Source: Symbiodinium kawagutii (lineage: Eukaryota; Sar; Dinophyceae; Suessiales; Symbiodiniaceae). Taken from it: a stretch of 64,000 nt of DNA. Position numbers and translations under genes: made by a program. Each line of letters opens with the position of its first letter. Positions within the stretch are counted from its first letter, which is position 1. The stretch covers positions 9,347 through 73,346 of the forward strand of contig VSDK01028106.1 in NCBI GenBank assembly GCA_009767595.1. The letters are read 5' to 3'. Positions 34,101 through 41,775 of this stretch are shown here, in pieces. The notes below the pieces were generated by a model. The model did no database searches, was not told the DNA's origin, and worked only from the letters and a program-made list of their open reading frames with translations.

Positions 34101-34662
34101 CCCCTGGGGCTGCAGAAGCTTTGCGTTGGGCCATGAAAAATCGCATGGTTTCAGGTTCAAGTGGTGGCAGTTGCACCTGACAGGCACGTTCTTTCAGGCT
34201 ATCCTGGATAACTCTTAGAACAGCCTGGCTTGGGATGTGTTGTGAATTGGACGTGAAAACTTCTCCCCATTGTGTTCTAGCAAGTGCTAAGATATCTTCA
34301 TGGGTATGCAAAGGCTGGTTGAGCTCATTCGTAATAGCTGCAGGAGCAGTGGGCTCTTGTTTACGTTTGAGGTATGCAAAGATTTCCTTACAACCGGACA
34401 ACGAGGAATTTTTTATCTTGGTTTTCCACATGGAAAGTCGGTTCCATCTGGTTTTCTGCAACACTTCATCCTTGTAGGTGGAAACACGGGACCAAATGTC
34501 TGGCAGAGCATCAGGGCTAGGGAGTTGCTCGGAGACTTCAACTCCAATGCGGGTAAGAAAGGGGATCAATTTCTTCCAAGCATTCTGGGCAATGACGAAA
34601 GCATGTGGCGGAGGGTGTTGTTGGCTCAATTTGTTTGCAAGGTCATCAAGGCGGGTCAGCAT
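31147..34662 (-). CDS. LINE reverse transcriptase with zinc-knuckle and degenerate RNase H-like region
   Basis: Copies element RNA into DNA at the cut target. Counting from the ATG at 34662, an N-terminal helical part leads to fingers APGVDGWR (185-192) and RLISLMSIPY (246-255); motif A FKLDRSKCFD (311-320, Asp314); motif B GVAQGDSAS (371-379); motif C FIDD (405-408, both Asp present). A CRFC...H...CHC cluster (733-750) matches the zinc-binding stretch found after many LINE reverse transcriptases. Residues about 800-915 align with RNase H but the catalytic D, E and D appear as Ser810, Ser852 and Glu872. The Trp-rich tail (1020-1170) is shared with the truncated copy at 15953. The ATG at 34662 is probably not the true start: after collapsing the false gap the frame continues from the endonuclease. 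Stop is TGA. Confidence 0.9.
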   Translation of the reverse strand: MLTRLDDLANKLSQQHPPPHAFVIAQNAWKKLIPFLTRIGVEVSEQLPSPDALPDIWSRVSTYKDEVLQKTRWNRLSMWKTKIKNSSLSGCKEIFAYLKRKQEPTAPAAITNELNQPLHTHEDILALARTQWGEVFTSNSQHIPSQAVLRVIQDSLKERACQVQLPPLEPETMRFFMAQRKASAAPGVDGWRTRELQALPSVNFKPWCQLWTQIEQGKPLPKIFHIARLVMLPKPGGKTNQPIDKRLISLMSIPYLLYTKYRFHDLAEWQSRVFPPSLAGGIAKRQPSDVAHKIAAKVELAVCHKQDLIGFKLDRSKCFDRICPHLICELGLHLGLPQAFINVWSQVYASFKRILTVGEFVDPQPLPSTNGVAQGDSASVLAVNILMTGWAVVISSIPNVDHYAFIDDAYLMASGNDFDNLCAALDATKLYDQLVGQKFNLLKSEAWATTPKAKTMVKQRVPDVPIVDAFQCLGTFIKTSAQNRTVDAGSTSQIIRNTIHDIGFLPIAMQKKAYLISVKAIPKLLYHPEIKPWPKMSIDKLASTVAAALWGNRPHWRSIHLLFMSFTNPALCHPALAIASRVVQNIVARWRKDPIFAELWKDLCRQNKIVARGLLDAFVKATETLHIQFVPPFGAVFMGKSMRLSDLPPKMLARICRIACTQHLFQEFCHSGRQDASGSGSGVVDGEVAHPWDPRNPWQPEAYDSTILPSPMTGCLPTANRLYQADLLDSERCRFCDHDHEDIQHLTCHCEGVRRILGNPGYLFADQELLYTHGIFQTPQYLLDCIAHANAAGTAPVEQLHSVEMRVWVSAGLGNPDHFFSRTAGWDVYNLLTGEDAQHSWCDPFANKLQISLLAMVYAARRWRGPLVFLVECKSTLRLWDATIARGTVPPGTEFSEILEELMQLARNQPLKVELRPRADFSLELKREPRNNGNDRCFDAIKQAMPLSTATLNSWRHHITIHRAWLCRLSVLLQEQKPSEEQNSNNNIEIEVDANQDLHEEFTERFPRWDWHFRSEDYPWTLSQPLTIPDNWQWGPTMWDTSSRFWQQLRWRINPGAATSIAELAFIFWCRCRVMPPDVQGQTEATYSTLMRWIRMFVAQFAQPGLLIPQECTFFPRKMLRMNQAFGYGLLEGARPHLSQCELTQLAKFVGSLPGHGAKARDWDMGVSLLP

Positions 34663-34780
34663 GCGATTGGCTTCACAAAANNNNNNNNNNNNNNNNNNNN
34701 NNNNNNNNNNNNNNNNNNNNNNNNNNNNNNNNNNNNNNNNNNNNNNNNNNNNNGGTTCAGCATGCGATTGGCTTCACAAA
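34656..34780. repeat. 24-base duplication flanking the gap
   Basis: The sequence tcagcatgcgattggcttca plus caaa occurs at 34656-34679 and again at 34757-34780, on either side of the N run. The offset is 101 bases. Confidence 0.9.
34681..34753. other. Assembly gap (73 N)
   Basis: Seventy-three N within the retrotransposon coding region, flanked by the same 24 bases on both sides. Likely two contig ends that overlap but were not merged. Confidence 0.95.
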
Positions 34781-36407
34781 GGCTTTTGGTTGACTTATCC
34801 ATGGGGAATGCGTCACTAACGGGAATAGAAGGGGCTTGGAGCATGGGCATGACACCTCTGGCTCGGCTCCCATGCCTCCACTTCGCTCCGGATTCTAACA
34901 AGGTCTCAACGGCAAATGCATTCGCAAGGGTGCTCAAATCCTCAGTACTATTTGCATGCTCACATTGTTCCTGGTACTTGGATGCCCACAATTCATTGGC
35001 AATTGCTTCACGTTTATCCATTGTGCACAAGGATGTTAGGTCCAAGGCAGCATGAGGGACCCATCTCTTGCAATTCTGTGGGAGTGAAATTCGTGTGGGC
35101 CAATCAAAGGTGACTTCAACAAAGGCATGTTGAAAGGACAAGGTAGTCCGGACTACGGCTTTCTGCACAAATCTCGCAGCAACATGGTTCACTAAGATGG
35201 CATCAATTGAGGAATTGCCTGGAGTTCCCTCAACCCATTTCTTAGTTCGACTAAAGGTTTCAGGTCGTGGTTGGGGAGGGGAAGCCGCATCCTCCAGTAA
35301 ATCGACCATCAGCCCTCTCTGAAGAGCTGCTTGCAAGGAAGGGTAAGACCCTGGCAAATTTTGAAAGTCCCCCGCAATGATCACCGGTATATCACCATAT
35401 TGGGATGCCATCTCAAGGATTTGTTGAAAGAGCTTATCATTAGCGACATGTCGTCCAACGTCCCTGGAAGCGTTGGAGTGGCAATATACATTAATGAGAA
35501 GCACAGTCAATTGGTCCGTGACAGCTACCCAACTTGCAACAACCCTTCCAGAGGCAAACAGGGCAGGGTAGTTTTGGGACACATCGTCTGCATTGGCCAT
35601 GGGTCGTCCACTTCCAATGGGCACCATTGTGGCAACACCCCCAAAGTCTGGAATACCTTGAGAGGTATATTTACGAAGCGCTCCACATTGCATGTCATAT
35701 TGATGATTGTGAGCAAGCTGGTGGCAGTGTCTGAGGTTCGAGGCCGTGACTCTGGCTTCTTGCAGGGCCAAGCACTGATATTCATGCGACAGGACTTGTT
35801 CATGCTTGGGCAAACTACCAACGTTTAGTGAAGCCAAAACCCATGATGGGCCTTCGCCTGGGAAGCCCAAAGTCTGGTCAAAGCACATCGAAGGCTGAAT
35901 CAACTGGGATGGAAAATCAAAAATGGAAACGTGGATGCACACATAGCAGCACACAGCTACCCAAGCCAACTTCTCATCTGACTTGAAAGGCATCACAAGG
36001 CACTTATAAAATTGGAAACGAGGGGTTGGGAACCACCGCAAAAGCACGAGGATGGTCCCCGCACTAAATGCCCACTTGCACCATGAGCACATCGCAAAAA
36101 GCATCGAAAGCTGGCAGAGAGCTCCAAAATCACAGCACAGTAGGATTGTCACCAGCCAAAACCCCAACCCGGCTGGTGTTGCAACTAAGGGACTCGCCTG
36201 GGAGTCTTGACCAAAACCCTGGAACAAGGCACCATTCATTGAAGAGAGCATTCTTGTCAAGAAAGGGCACCACATCGACGGCAGAATACCCCTCACACCG
36301 AAGATCATCTTATCCACATAGATACCATTCACACCGAAGTCGTGTGAGTTGTTGCGAATGCCACCCAGGGGGTGGACCACAATCAAAAAACACACACTTA
36401 ACATCAT
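34754..36407 (-). CDS. Retrotransposon AP-type endonuclease (exonuclease-endonuclease-phosphatase fold)
   Basis: Nicks target DNA to prime reverse transcription. From the ATG at 36405-36407, residues 188-440 hold the fold with all expected catalytic positions: Asn195 (SLNVGS), Glu217 (LQEAR), Tyr308 (NVYCH), Asp347 and Asn350 (GDFQN), Asp402 (SSIDAIL) and His427 (FQHAF). The first 185 residues are unusual: Cys-rich with three hydrophobic stretches (about 80-107, 112-125, 146-165). The frame enters the gap and, after collapsing the 24-base duplication, runs on into the reverse transcriptase to give one protein of about 1719 residues. The ATG lies six codons after the TGA that ends the upstream module, with no other stop between, so translation by readthrough or reinitiation is possible. 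Confidence 0.85.
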
Positions 36408-36425
36408 GTGAATGGCGGGAAGCCA

Positions 36426-38663
36426 TCATTGCGTTCTGCCAAGCTTGGGTGGGGGAGTTTCCCCACTGGCTCCCGGGCTACGCATTCTGGAAGGCTGGCT
36501 GGTGCTGCCTCCTGACACTGCTTCCAACACTCTCTGCAATTGGGTGGATACACTCGCGAAACCGGTGTCTACTTTCTCCGTAAGTGCATTCTGTTGCACT
36601 TCCAACTTGTTGACTCTGGTTTCCAACGCATGATATTTGGAGTCCACCTGGGTGATGTTCATCTGGGTTGCCACTGGAGCCGCTGGGCCTTTCGGGCTGG
36701 CACTGGCACTGGGTTTGTTTGCGAGCGTCTTCTTTGGTTTGAATGTCTTGATATTGGGTTGCAACGTGAGGATCACCTCACACAGCTGCTCATCAACTTT
36801 GACAGTGAACACCAGTTGTTGTGGGTGTGTAGCAAAACCAAGGACCCATGTGTGTAATCCCCCTACCCGAAACGAACGAAGAGGGATGCATGGTTGTCTG
36901 CATGCCTTGGTGGTGGCCTCAATGACGCACTCATGACTCACGGCGAATGGGAAACCTTGGGCAAGGTAAGTGAATTTGCAAACCACATCTCTGTTGGTAT
37001 CGTTGAATCTCACATCTCCCTGAAGAACCAACTGGCGGGCAGCCCCAAGGGCAGAATTGCATGCCCTGATGCAAATTCCTTTCGGCGACAAAGCTAGCCC
37101 CCGGAACGAATCTCCGAGGGAGTGGCCAAGGTGATATGCTTTGCGCACATCTTCCGCAGTGCTGCTCCAATATCTTGGGAGTAGGGAATGCTCCGGCGCT
37201 TCTTCAGGTTGAAGGAATTGCCTCACAAAGGTTTCTTGACGACCTGAGTATTGCAACATGTCGTTCATCTTGGCAGCAGGCAATTTCAGAATGGCCTGGT
37301 GAATGACTTGATGTTCATTGCTCTGGATTTTTCGATACGAATAAATGCTGATATCCTGGCACGATATTCCCGATGCTGCCACCAAACGCTTGAAGCCCTC
37401 GAGGGGCTGTTCCTGGATGAGGGTCAGGTTGGCAGGGGACAACAAGGATGGAATGGCTTCCAACACCAACTCTGCATATTTCGTGGAGGCAACAGGGATG
37501 GCTCCTGCCTCTGGAATTTTGAACTCAACTTCCCCAGTGATCACCAAGGGGATGACCAGCCTTTTATATTTGTTCTGTGTTGCCGGTTCCGCAACAATCA
37601 CCTGCTGCGGCGCTAGCACTTTGACATTCGAAGGGATATCAATTCCTTGGGTACCACGGAATCCAGGAAGCAAAATGACGGTGGTGGTGGGTGGATGCAA
37701 GGACGCCAACGAAGCCACGGCTGATCTCGTTGCGAATGCCACCCCTCCTTTCTGAGGGCCAATTTGCAAGAAAGGAACCTGAAGCAACCGTGCATCTGTG
37801 GTTTTGTCAAAGACCGGATGCTCACTTCCCAAGGACAGTTGGTCCCATCTGCAGGCAGCATTTGTTGGTTGTGTTTGCCAAGGATCATTGACCGTGAAGG
37901 GATCAACAGCAGTTGTTCCTTTGTTTTTCCCCTCTCCTTTTCCTTTTCCTCCTTTCACTCCTCCACGCAAGGGATAGCAAGCAAGTCGGATATGAGAGAT
38001 CCCAAGCTCTTCAACACTCCTATCCATGTCCAGCAAAGATCCGTTGTGAAGGGCACGCAAACGGCAAATGAACTCTGAGTGAAAGTTCAGCTTGATCAAG
38101 GCATCACGGATGGTATCACTTGGGGACACCGGTGCAAACTTGGTAGTACCATCAAGCATTGTGATTTCCAGGACAAACGATTTTAAGGATCGCTTTCTGG
38201 TCAGGATGAGTGTGCATTGATTGAAAGGAGCAATGTTGTCCGTCAGCGGGACCACACCAGCACTCGCAATGAGTTCCCAATCATCACGATCACACGGAAT
38301 CAAGCCTTCTTGTTGGAGCACCTGCATGCATGTCAAATCGGCGTTGCATGTTACCGTTGTAGTGTTCATGCCATTGGTGACGAAGGTGCAATCAATCGTG
38401 TTAGGGCATGACATTTGCAGTTGATTCCAGGCAGCACTGGGTGGTGGTTGCAGTTCATCAGGCAAAGCAGTCCACTCCATGGTGGACGAGATGTCACTCA
38501 ACTGCGAGTTTGGTTCAACACATGGCATGAGAGGAAGGAAAATGAACTGACCATTCTCCACCTCATTCTCCATCGGCATGAAGGAAAAGATCATCTTGTC
38601 GTTGTCAAAGCTCTGAAATCCCCACAAGTGCAAAACATGTGGGGGAAATCCCAAAGTAACCAT
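36426..38663 (-). CDS. Retrotransposon ORF1-like protein with tandem ubiquitin-like domains
   Basis: 745 residues from the first ATG (38661-38663); the frame is open back to the methyltransferase stop at 38733, so the true N-terminus is uncertain. Residues about 163-235 resemble ubiquitin: PSDTI near the first helix, a loop-strand region like LLDMDRSVEELGI, and a C-terminal YPLRGG. Residues about 90-158 look like a second, more diverged copy (DWELIASAGVVPLTDNI, TLILTR). After LRGG comes a Gly/Lys-rich linker (VKGGKGKGEGKNKG), probably basic and nucleic-acid binding, then about 400 residues of unknown fold, an Ala/Pro/Lys-rich stretch and a coiled coil (about 671-715, with ALETRVNKLEVQQNALTEKV), which suggests oligomerisation as in other LINE ORF1 proteins. 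Stop is TGA preceded by CAA. The ubiquitin-like call rests on alignment by eye. Confidence 0.75.
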   Translation of the reverse strand: MVTLGFPPHVLHLWGFQSFDNDKMIFSFMPMENEVENGQFIFLPLMPCVEPNSQLSDISSTMEWTALPDELQPPPSAAWNQLQMSCPNTIDCTFVTNGMNTTTVTCNADLTCMQVLQQEGLIPCDRDDWELIASAGVVPLTDNIAPFNQCTLILTRKRSLKSFVLEITMLDGTTKFAPVSPSDTIRDALIKLNFHSEFICRLRALHNGSLLDMDRSVEELGISHIRLACYPLRGGVKGGKGKGEGKNKGTTAVDPFTVNDPWQTQPTNAACRWDQLSLGSEHPVFDKTTDARLLQVPFLQIGPQKGGVAFATRSAVASLASLHPPTTTVILLPGFRGTQGIDIPSNVKVLAPQQVIVAEPATQNKYKRLVIPLVITGEVEFKIPEAGAIPVASTKYAELVLEAIPSLLSPANLTLIQEQPLEGFKRLVAASGISCQDISIYSYRKIQSNEHQVIHQAILKLPAAKMNDMLQYSGRQETFVRQFLQPEEAPEHSLLPRYWSSTAEDVRKAYHLGHSLGDSFRGLALSPKGICIRACNSALGAARQLVLQGDVRFNDTNRDVVCKFTYLAQGFPFAVSHECVIEATTKACRQPCIPLRSFRVGGLHTWVLGFATHPQQLVFTVKVDEQLCEVILTLQPNIKTFKPKKTLANKPSASASPKGPAAPVATQMNITQVDSKYHALETRVNKLEVQQNALTEKVDTGFASVSTQLQRVLEAVSGGSTSQPSRMRSPGASGETPPPKLGRTQ
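37959..38177 (-). other. Ubiquitin-like domain ending in LRGG
   Basis: Encodes the second ubiquitin-like repeat of the ORF1-like protein; the LRGG codons are at 37959-37970. In ubiquitin precursors cleavage follows the same four residues. Confidence 0.65.
38190..38396 (-). other. Diverged ubiquitin-like repeat
   Basis: Upstream repeat in the ORF1-like protein with the same order of strand, helix and final strand, ending TLILTRKR rather than LRGG. Similarity is weaker. Confidence 0.4.
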
Positions 38664-38732
38664 CAAATCCTTCAAAAGGTCTCCAACACGGAAACCGGCA
38701 ACTGAGACAACATGGTCTGGCCACTGGATGTG

Positions 38733-40421
38733 TCATTGCCCATCAAATTGGTGGTGCATTGATAGCATCTTGATTCGGTCAACAGGGCATGTTAAGAGGA
38801 AATCTCCCGGGGTCAAAATGGCAAAGCCTTTCGACGTCTGTGCGCAAATTGCAGTCGAAGCGTCAAGCCGGTCCTTCCAACATTCAGCCACCAACTTGTC
38901 CAAGTGAATGGAGTTGTCAAGGATTCCTGTTGCTCGAAACGCGGCCAAAAGGACCATGGCGGCATGCGGGGTGGCTATCGCGTTACCCAATTGCTGGAAC
39001 ATGGATTCAATGGACTCCGGCATCATCAACGAGTGCAAATTCCCTAAAAGGGTGGCCCAGGTAGGTGGTGAGTGGAACTGGAAAGACCCCTCCACACAAG
39101 CCAATTCAGCAAACAAACCCTTGGACCTCAACGTGTTTTCCGGAAGTTGATGCTGTTTCGAATAGCATGCTACCAAGGTAGCCAGCGGTTGATCCTGTTT
39201 GGAAACTCGGCTGGTCAACACATCATGAACGGTGAGATGATCAATGGATCTCTTGCTCTGCGGAAGGAAAGCAGGATCTCCATAGATGTCAATGAGAGCC
39301 TCATCCAACTTCAACTGGTCACTCAAATTGCTTGGGAGAGGGAATTGATTTCTCACATGGTGCCACGGGACAAAATCATCGCAATAAGCCTCAGGCTGAA
39401 ACACATGTTCAAACAGTTCATCGGAAATGTCCATCCTCACCATGGCAGCCAACCAACGAAATCGTGTTGCGTTTGTGAGAGGACCCAGGTCGTGTTTCTG
39501 CATCCACACCACCCTGTATCCAGCCCACTTCGCAAACAAAAACACTAACCTTGCATGGGGGTGATCAATGAACGAGTCCACATTCTCGAGAAGGATCATG
39601 CATGGCTGTGCTTTCTTTGCAATGGCGAGAACATGCAGCAAGGACTGGCCATCACAACTCTCCAAACCTGGTCCCCGGCCCTTGGCTTTAGAGTAGGGTG
39701 GGCAAGGAAAGGATGCAGTCCAAATGACATTCATGGCATGTTGGATTGCGCACGTCCAAATTGGGTTTTTGACATCACAAGCAATGACAACATCCCTATG
39801 CAGTCTTCGAAACACTTCGTTCCAAGGTGGCAGAATGAGCTGAGCATTGTGAGTGTTTGCAGTCGTGGAACACACATTGCCGTCCCAGTCCACACTAATG
39901 GAGTGCTCACTACGGAACAGAAGGCATCGATTTTCAAGGAAAAGAGCAGCCTGGGCCCATCCATGAAAAGCTCCACAAAACAAATGAACAAACTTGACTG
40001 GCTTGGATGGGTCAAAGTTGGACACCAGCCAAAATGCTTGGTTGGACAGCACCTTGGCAGTTCGCACACCTTTGGATCCATCCAAGTGCACCTGTGCAAC
40101 TACGGTATCGCCTTCACTGATGTGGTGCGGCAACATGAATGGCACAAGAACTTCACATTGGCAAATCCTACGTCTGGTTCCAGGAGGAACATCATGATAC
40201 AGCTTGTTCATGGCGAAGATTGACTTGGGAAGGCCGTTGTCGATGAGCCACCCTTGGATGGTCAAAGCCTCATCATGCATCTGAACATGGGAAACTTCAA
40301 CCTGGATGACACGTTGCCCAGACCACGACACCAGGTCAGGAACAACGTGATATGTGCATTCATCCATGAGTCTGGACATCACCTCAAGGGTGCTTGCTGA
40401 GAGCGCACCGAATCCTGACAT
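38733..40421 (-). CDS. C5-cytosine DNA methyltransferase inside a retrotransposon
   Basis: Transfers a methyl group from S-adenosylmethionine to carbon 5 of cytosine. 562 residues. Motif I FVHLFCGAFHGW (144-155) binds the cofactor; motif IV SFPCPPYS (237-244) has catalytic Cys240; motif VI LLENV (277-281) has Glu279; motif VIII TRFRW (319-323); motif X QQLGNAIATP (476-485). The target-recognition region would lie at about 330-470. All key motifs are present, so the enzyme could be active. The ATG at 40419-40421 is the first after an in-frame TAG five codons upstream, which supports this start. The N-terminal 140 residues are not recognised. It is first in the element and shares the frame of all downstream modules; its stop is TGA preceded by CAA. 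Confidence 0.92.
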   Translation of the reverse strand: MSGFGALSASTLEVMSRLMDECTYHVVPDLVSWSGQRVIQVEVSHVQMHDEALTIQGWLIDNGLPKSIFAMNKLYHDVPPGTRRRICQCEVLVPFMLPHHISEGDTVVAQVHLDGSKGVRTAKVLSNQAFWLVSNFDPSKPVKFVHLFCGAFHGWAQAALFLENRCLLFRSEHSISVDWDGNVCSTTANTHNAQLILPPWNEVFRRLHRDVVIACDVKNPIWTCAIQHAMNVIWTASFPCPPYSKAKGRGPGLESCDGQSLLHVLAIAKKAQPCMILLENVDSFIDHPHARLVFLFAKWAGYRVVWMQKHDLGPLTNATRFRWLAAMVRMDISDELFEHVFQPEAYCDDFVPWHHVRNQFPLPSNLSDQLKLDEALIDIYGDPAFLPQSKRSIDHLTVHDVLTSRVSKQDQPLATLVACYSKQHQLPENTLRSKGLFAELACVEGSFQFHSPPTWATLLGNLHSLMMPESIESMFQQLGNAIATPHAAMVLLAAFRATGILDNSIHLDKLVAECWKDRLDASTAICAQTSKGFAILTPGDFLLTCPVDRIKMLSMHHQFDGQ

Positions 40422-40591
40422 GTCGAAGCAACGAAACTACCTAACTCACACGACACCTGCTGCGAAGCAGGGGCAACAACAAAACGGGAGAGATTGCTGT
40501 GGCAACCCTACTGGACGATGCACCTCACCTGGATAGCACACCCCCGGGTCTCCCCAACCCTGAGTTGAAAGGCAATCTTGAGCCTGACAGC
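40422..40591 (-). promoter_or_regulatory. Retrotransposon 5' leader
   Basis: The 170 bases between the target-site duplication and the first ATG should contain the 5' untranslated region and, as in many LINEs, an internal promoter; no motif can be named. Near its 5' end the minus strand reads ggctcaag (plus 40577-40584), the same as the last eight bases of the dinoflagellate spliced leader. Confidence 0.45.
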
Positions 40592-40711
40592 TGGGTCAAA
40601 ACCCTGTACCCCTGGTTCCCCCATCATTAACCATGGTTTTCCCCATAACATTGTTGCCTTTTATTCCCCATGAAATTGGTTGGTTCATATTGACCCAGAG
40701 CCACTGTCAGT
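40592..40711. mobile_element. Family C palindromic element, right part
   Basis: Starts with the duplicated tgggtcaaaaccctg, then tacccctggttccccc, an A+T-rich middle and the right arm attgacccagagccactg. It is the host element of the large retrotransposon insertion. Confidence 0.6.
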
Positions 40712-40767
40712 TATAAACCAACCATTTTTGGTGATCTGAAAACTGATGAATGAGAAACAGTCACATA

Positions 40768-40800
40768 CCATGTGGCTGTGGGTCAAAACCCTTTTTTGTC
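40768..40800. mobile_element. Family C left-arm fragment
   Basis: ccatgtggctgtgggtcaaaaccc stands alone, followed by unrelated sequence. Confidence 0.4.
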
Positions 40801-41650
40801 GCGCCTTTTTGTGTCAGAGCCTAGGGAGCGGCAGAAGCGGAACCCTAAACGACTAAAGTTCGACCCGCTCGGGGGTCCACACTACAAGGTGTCGACGGCA
40901 TTGCGTCGTCGACCCTCTGGTTGGGCCCCAGAGGTGCGAACCCACAAAGAAGTTGAAACACTGAATTTGGTAGCACTGACGACAGATATCGCAGTGCCAA
41001 CTCTTAATTCGATCTATCCGGCGAACTAGCATTGACAGGCTAAACCACTATACGAAATAACACACAAAGTCTCGCACGTGAAAATTGTTGACCAGGCAAA
41101 TCATGACCCAATGTCGGTGGTGTGGTCTGCTGCCACGATCACGAAAAAAAAATGTGGTCCACAAAGTGTCGAGAGCCGTGGTGGCCCTGTGCCCTTCCAA
41201 GGTTTGAAAACAAAAACTGTCGCTGTCAATCTTGAAACAAGCGTTGGCCAAGCACAGTGCAGCTGCTGCTGTCAAGACACTATTTCACAGCTAGTGCTGC
41301 ATAGGTCCACTGGTAATAGACGCATGCGAAAAACCAAAGTGCACCTGTTGAGTGTTGTCCCGGTGCCCATCGTCCCACTACAACAGTAGGCAGTAAATTC
41401 TGATCACACTGGAAAGAACTCACCAAACTTCGGCGCATACGAGCTGTATCTGTGTGAGCCTGGCCCAAGTCCATTTTGTCTGTCTGTAAGTTGTCCTGGA
41501 GATTGCCACCAGCGTCCCGCTAACGTAAATACGAGTGCCTCAAGACGGATTGGATCTTGCCAGGCAGGAAGTCACAGGCCATGGCACCACATACGAAACG
41601 ACAAGCTCAAACGTTAGCAGGCACCGTCCCGGGCGACTGGTACCCCTTTG
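40801..41650. other. No recognised gene
   Basis: Short frames only, none with convincing borders. Confidence 0.35.
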
Positions 41651-41775
41651 AGCCAAGGACTGGGTCAAAACCCTGTCCCCCTGGTTCCCCTATCATGAAC
41701 CATTGTTTTCCCTGTAAAATGCCTGGTTATTACCCTCCATTACTGCTAGTTAACTGCTTGACCCACAGCCATGTG
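41651..41775. mobile_element. Family C palindromic element, complete
   Basis: Left arm gactgggtcaaaaccctg, then ccccctggttcccctatcat, an A+T-rich middle, and right arm cttgacccacagccatgtg. This is a reference copy: about 120 bases, non-coding. Confidence 0.65.

Larger units (their letters stand above)
31094..40591 (-). mobile_element. Non-LTR retrotransposon carrying a DNA methyltransferase and ubiquitin-like domains
   Basis: Minus-strand element of 9498 bases as assembled (about 9.4 kb after removing the false gap). Order: leader of 170 bases, C5-DNA methyltransferase, ubiquitin-like ORF1 protein, AP-type endonuclease, reverse transcriptase with zinc-knuckle and RNase H-like remnant, 3' tail of 53 bases ending aataaaa without a poly(A) run. 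There are no LTRs. A 15-base target-site duplication and full length suggest a fairly recent, complete insertion. All coding modules share one frame, with in-frame TGA at 38733-38735 and 36426-36428. Retrotransposons with captured cytosine methyltransferases have been described from dinoflagellates and charophyte algae; the ubiquitin-like part I do not recall being described. Confidence 0.85.

Noticed and set aside
34662-34662. ATG as the start of an independent reverse transcriptase gene
   Set aside because: It lies inside the duplicated 24 bases beside the N run, and the frame continues from the endonuclease once the duplication is collapsed.
38673-38675. TTG as translation start of the ORF1-like protein
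   Set aside because: A TTG start is unlikely in a nuclear gene; the frame is open up to the preceding TGA, and the first ATG is at 38661-38663.
36426-38735. Selenocysteine at the two in-frame TGA codons
   Set aside because: Dinoflagellates do use selenocysteine, but there is no redox-type motif around these codons and no insertion element can be identified; readthrough, reinitiation or decay are simpler.
31094-40591. LTR retrotransposon or virus-derived element
   Set aside because: No long terminal repeats, integrase, protease or capsid-type domains; the endonuclease and reverse transcriptase order is typical of a LINE.
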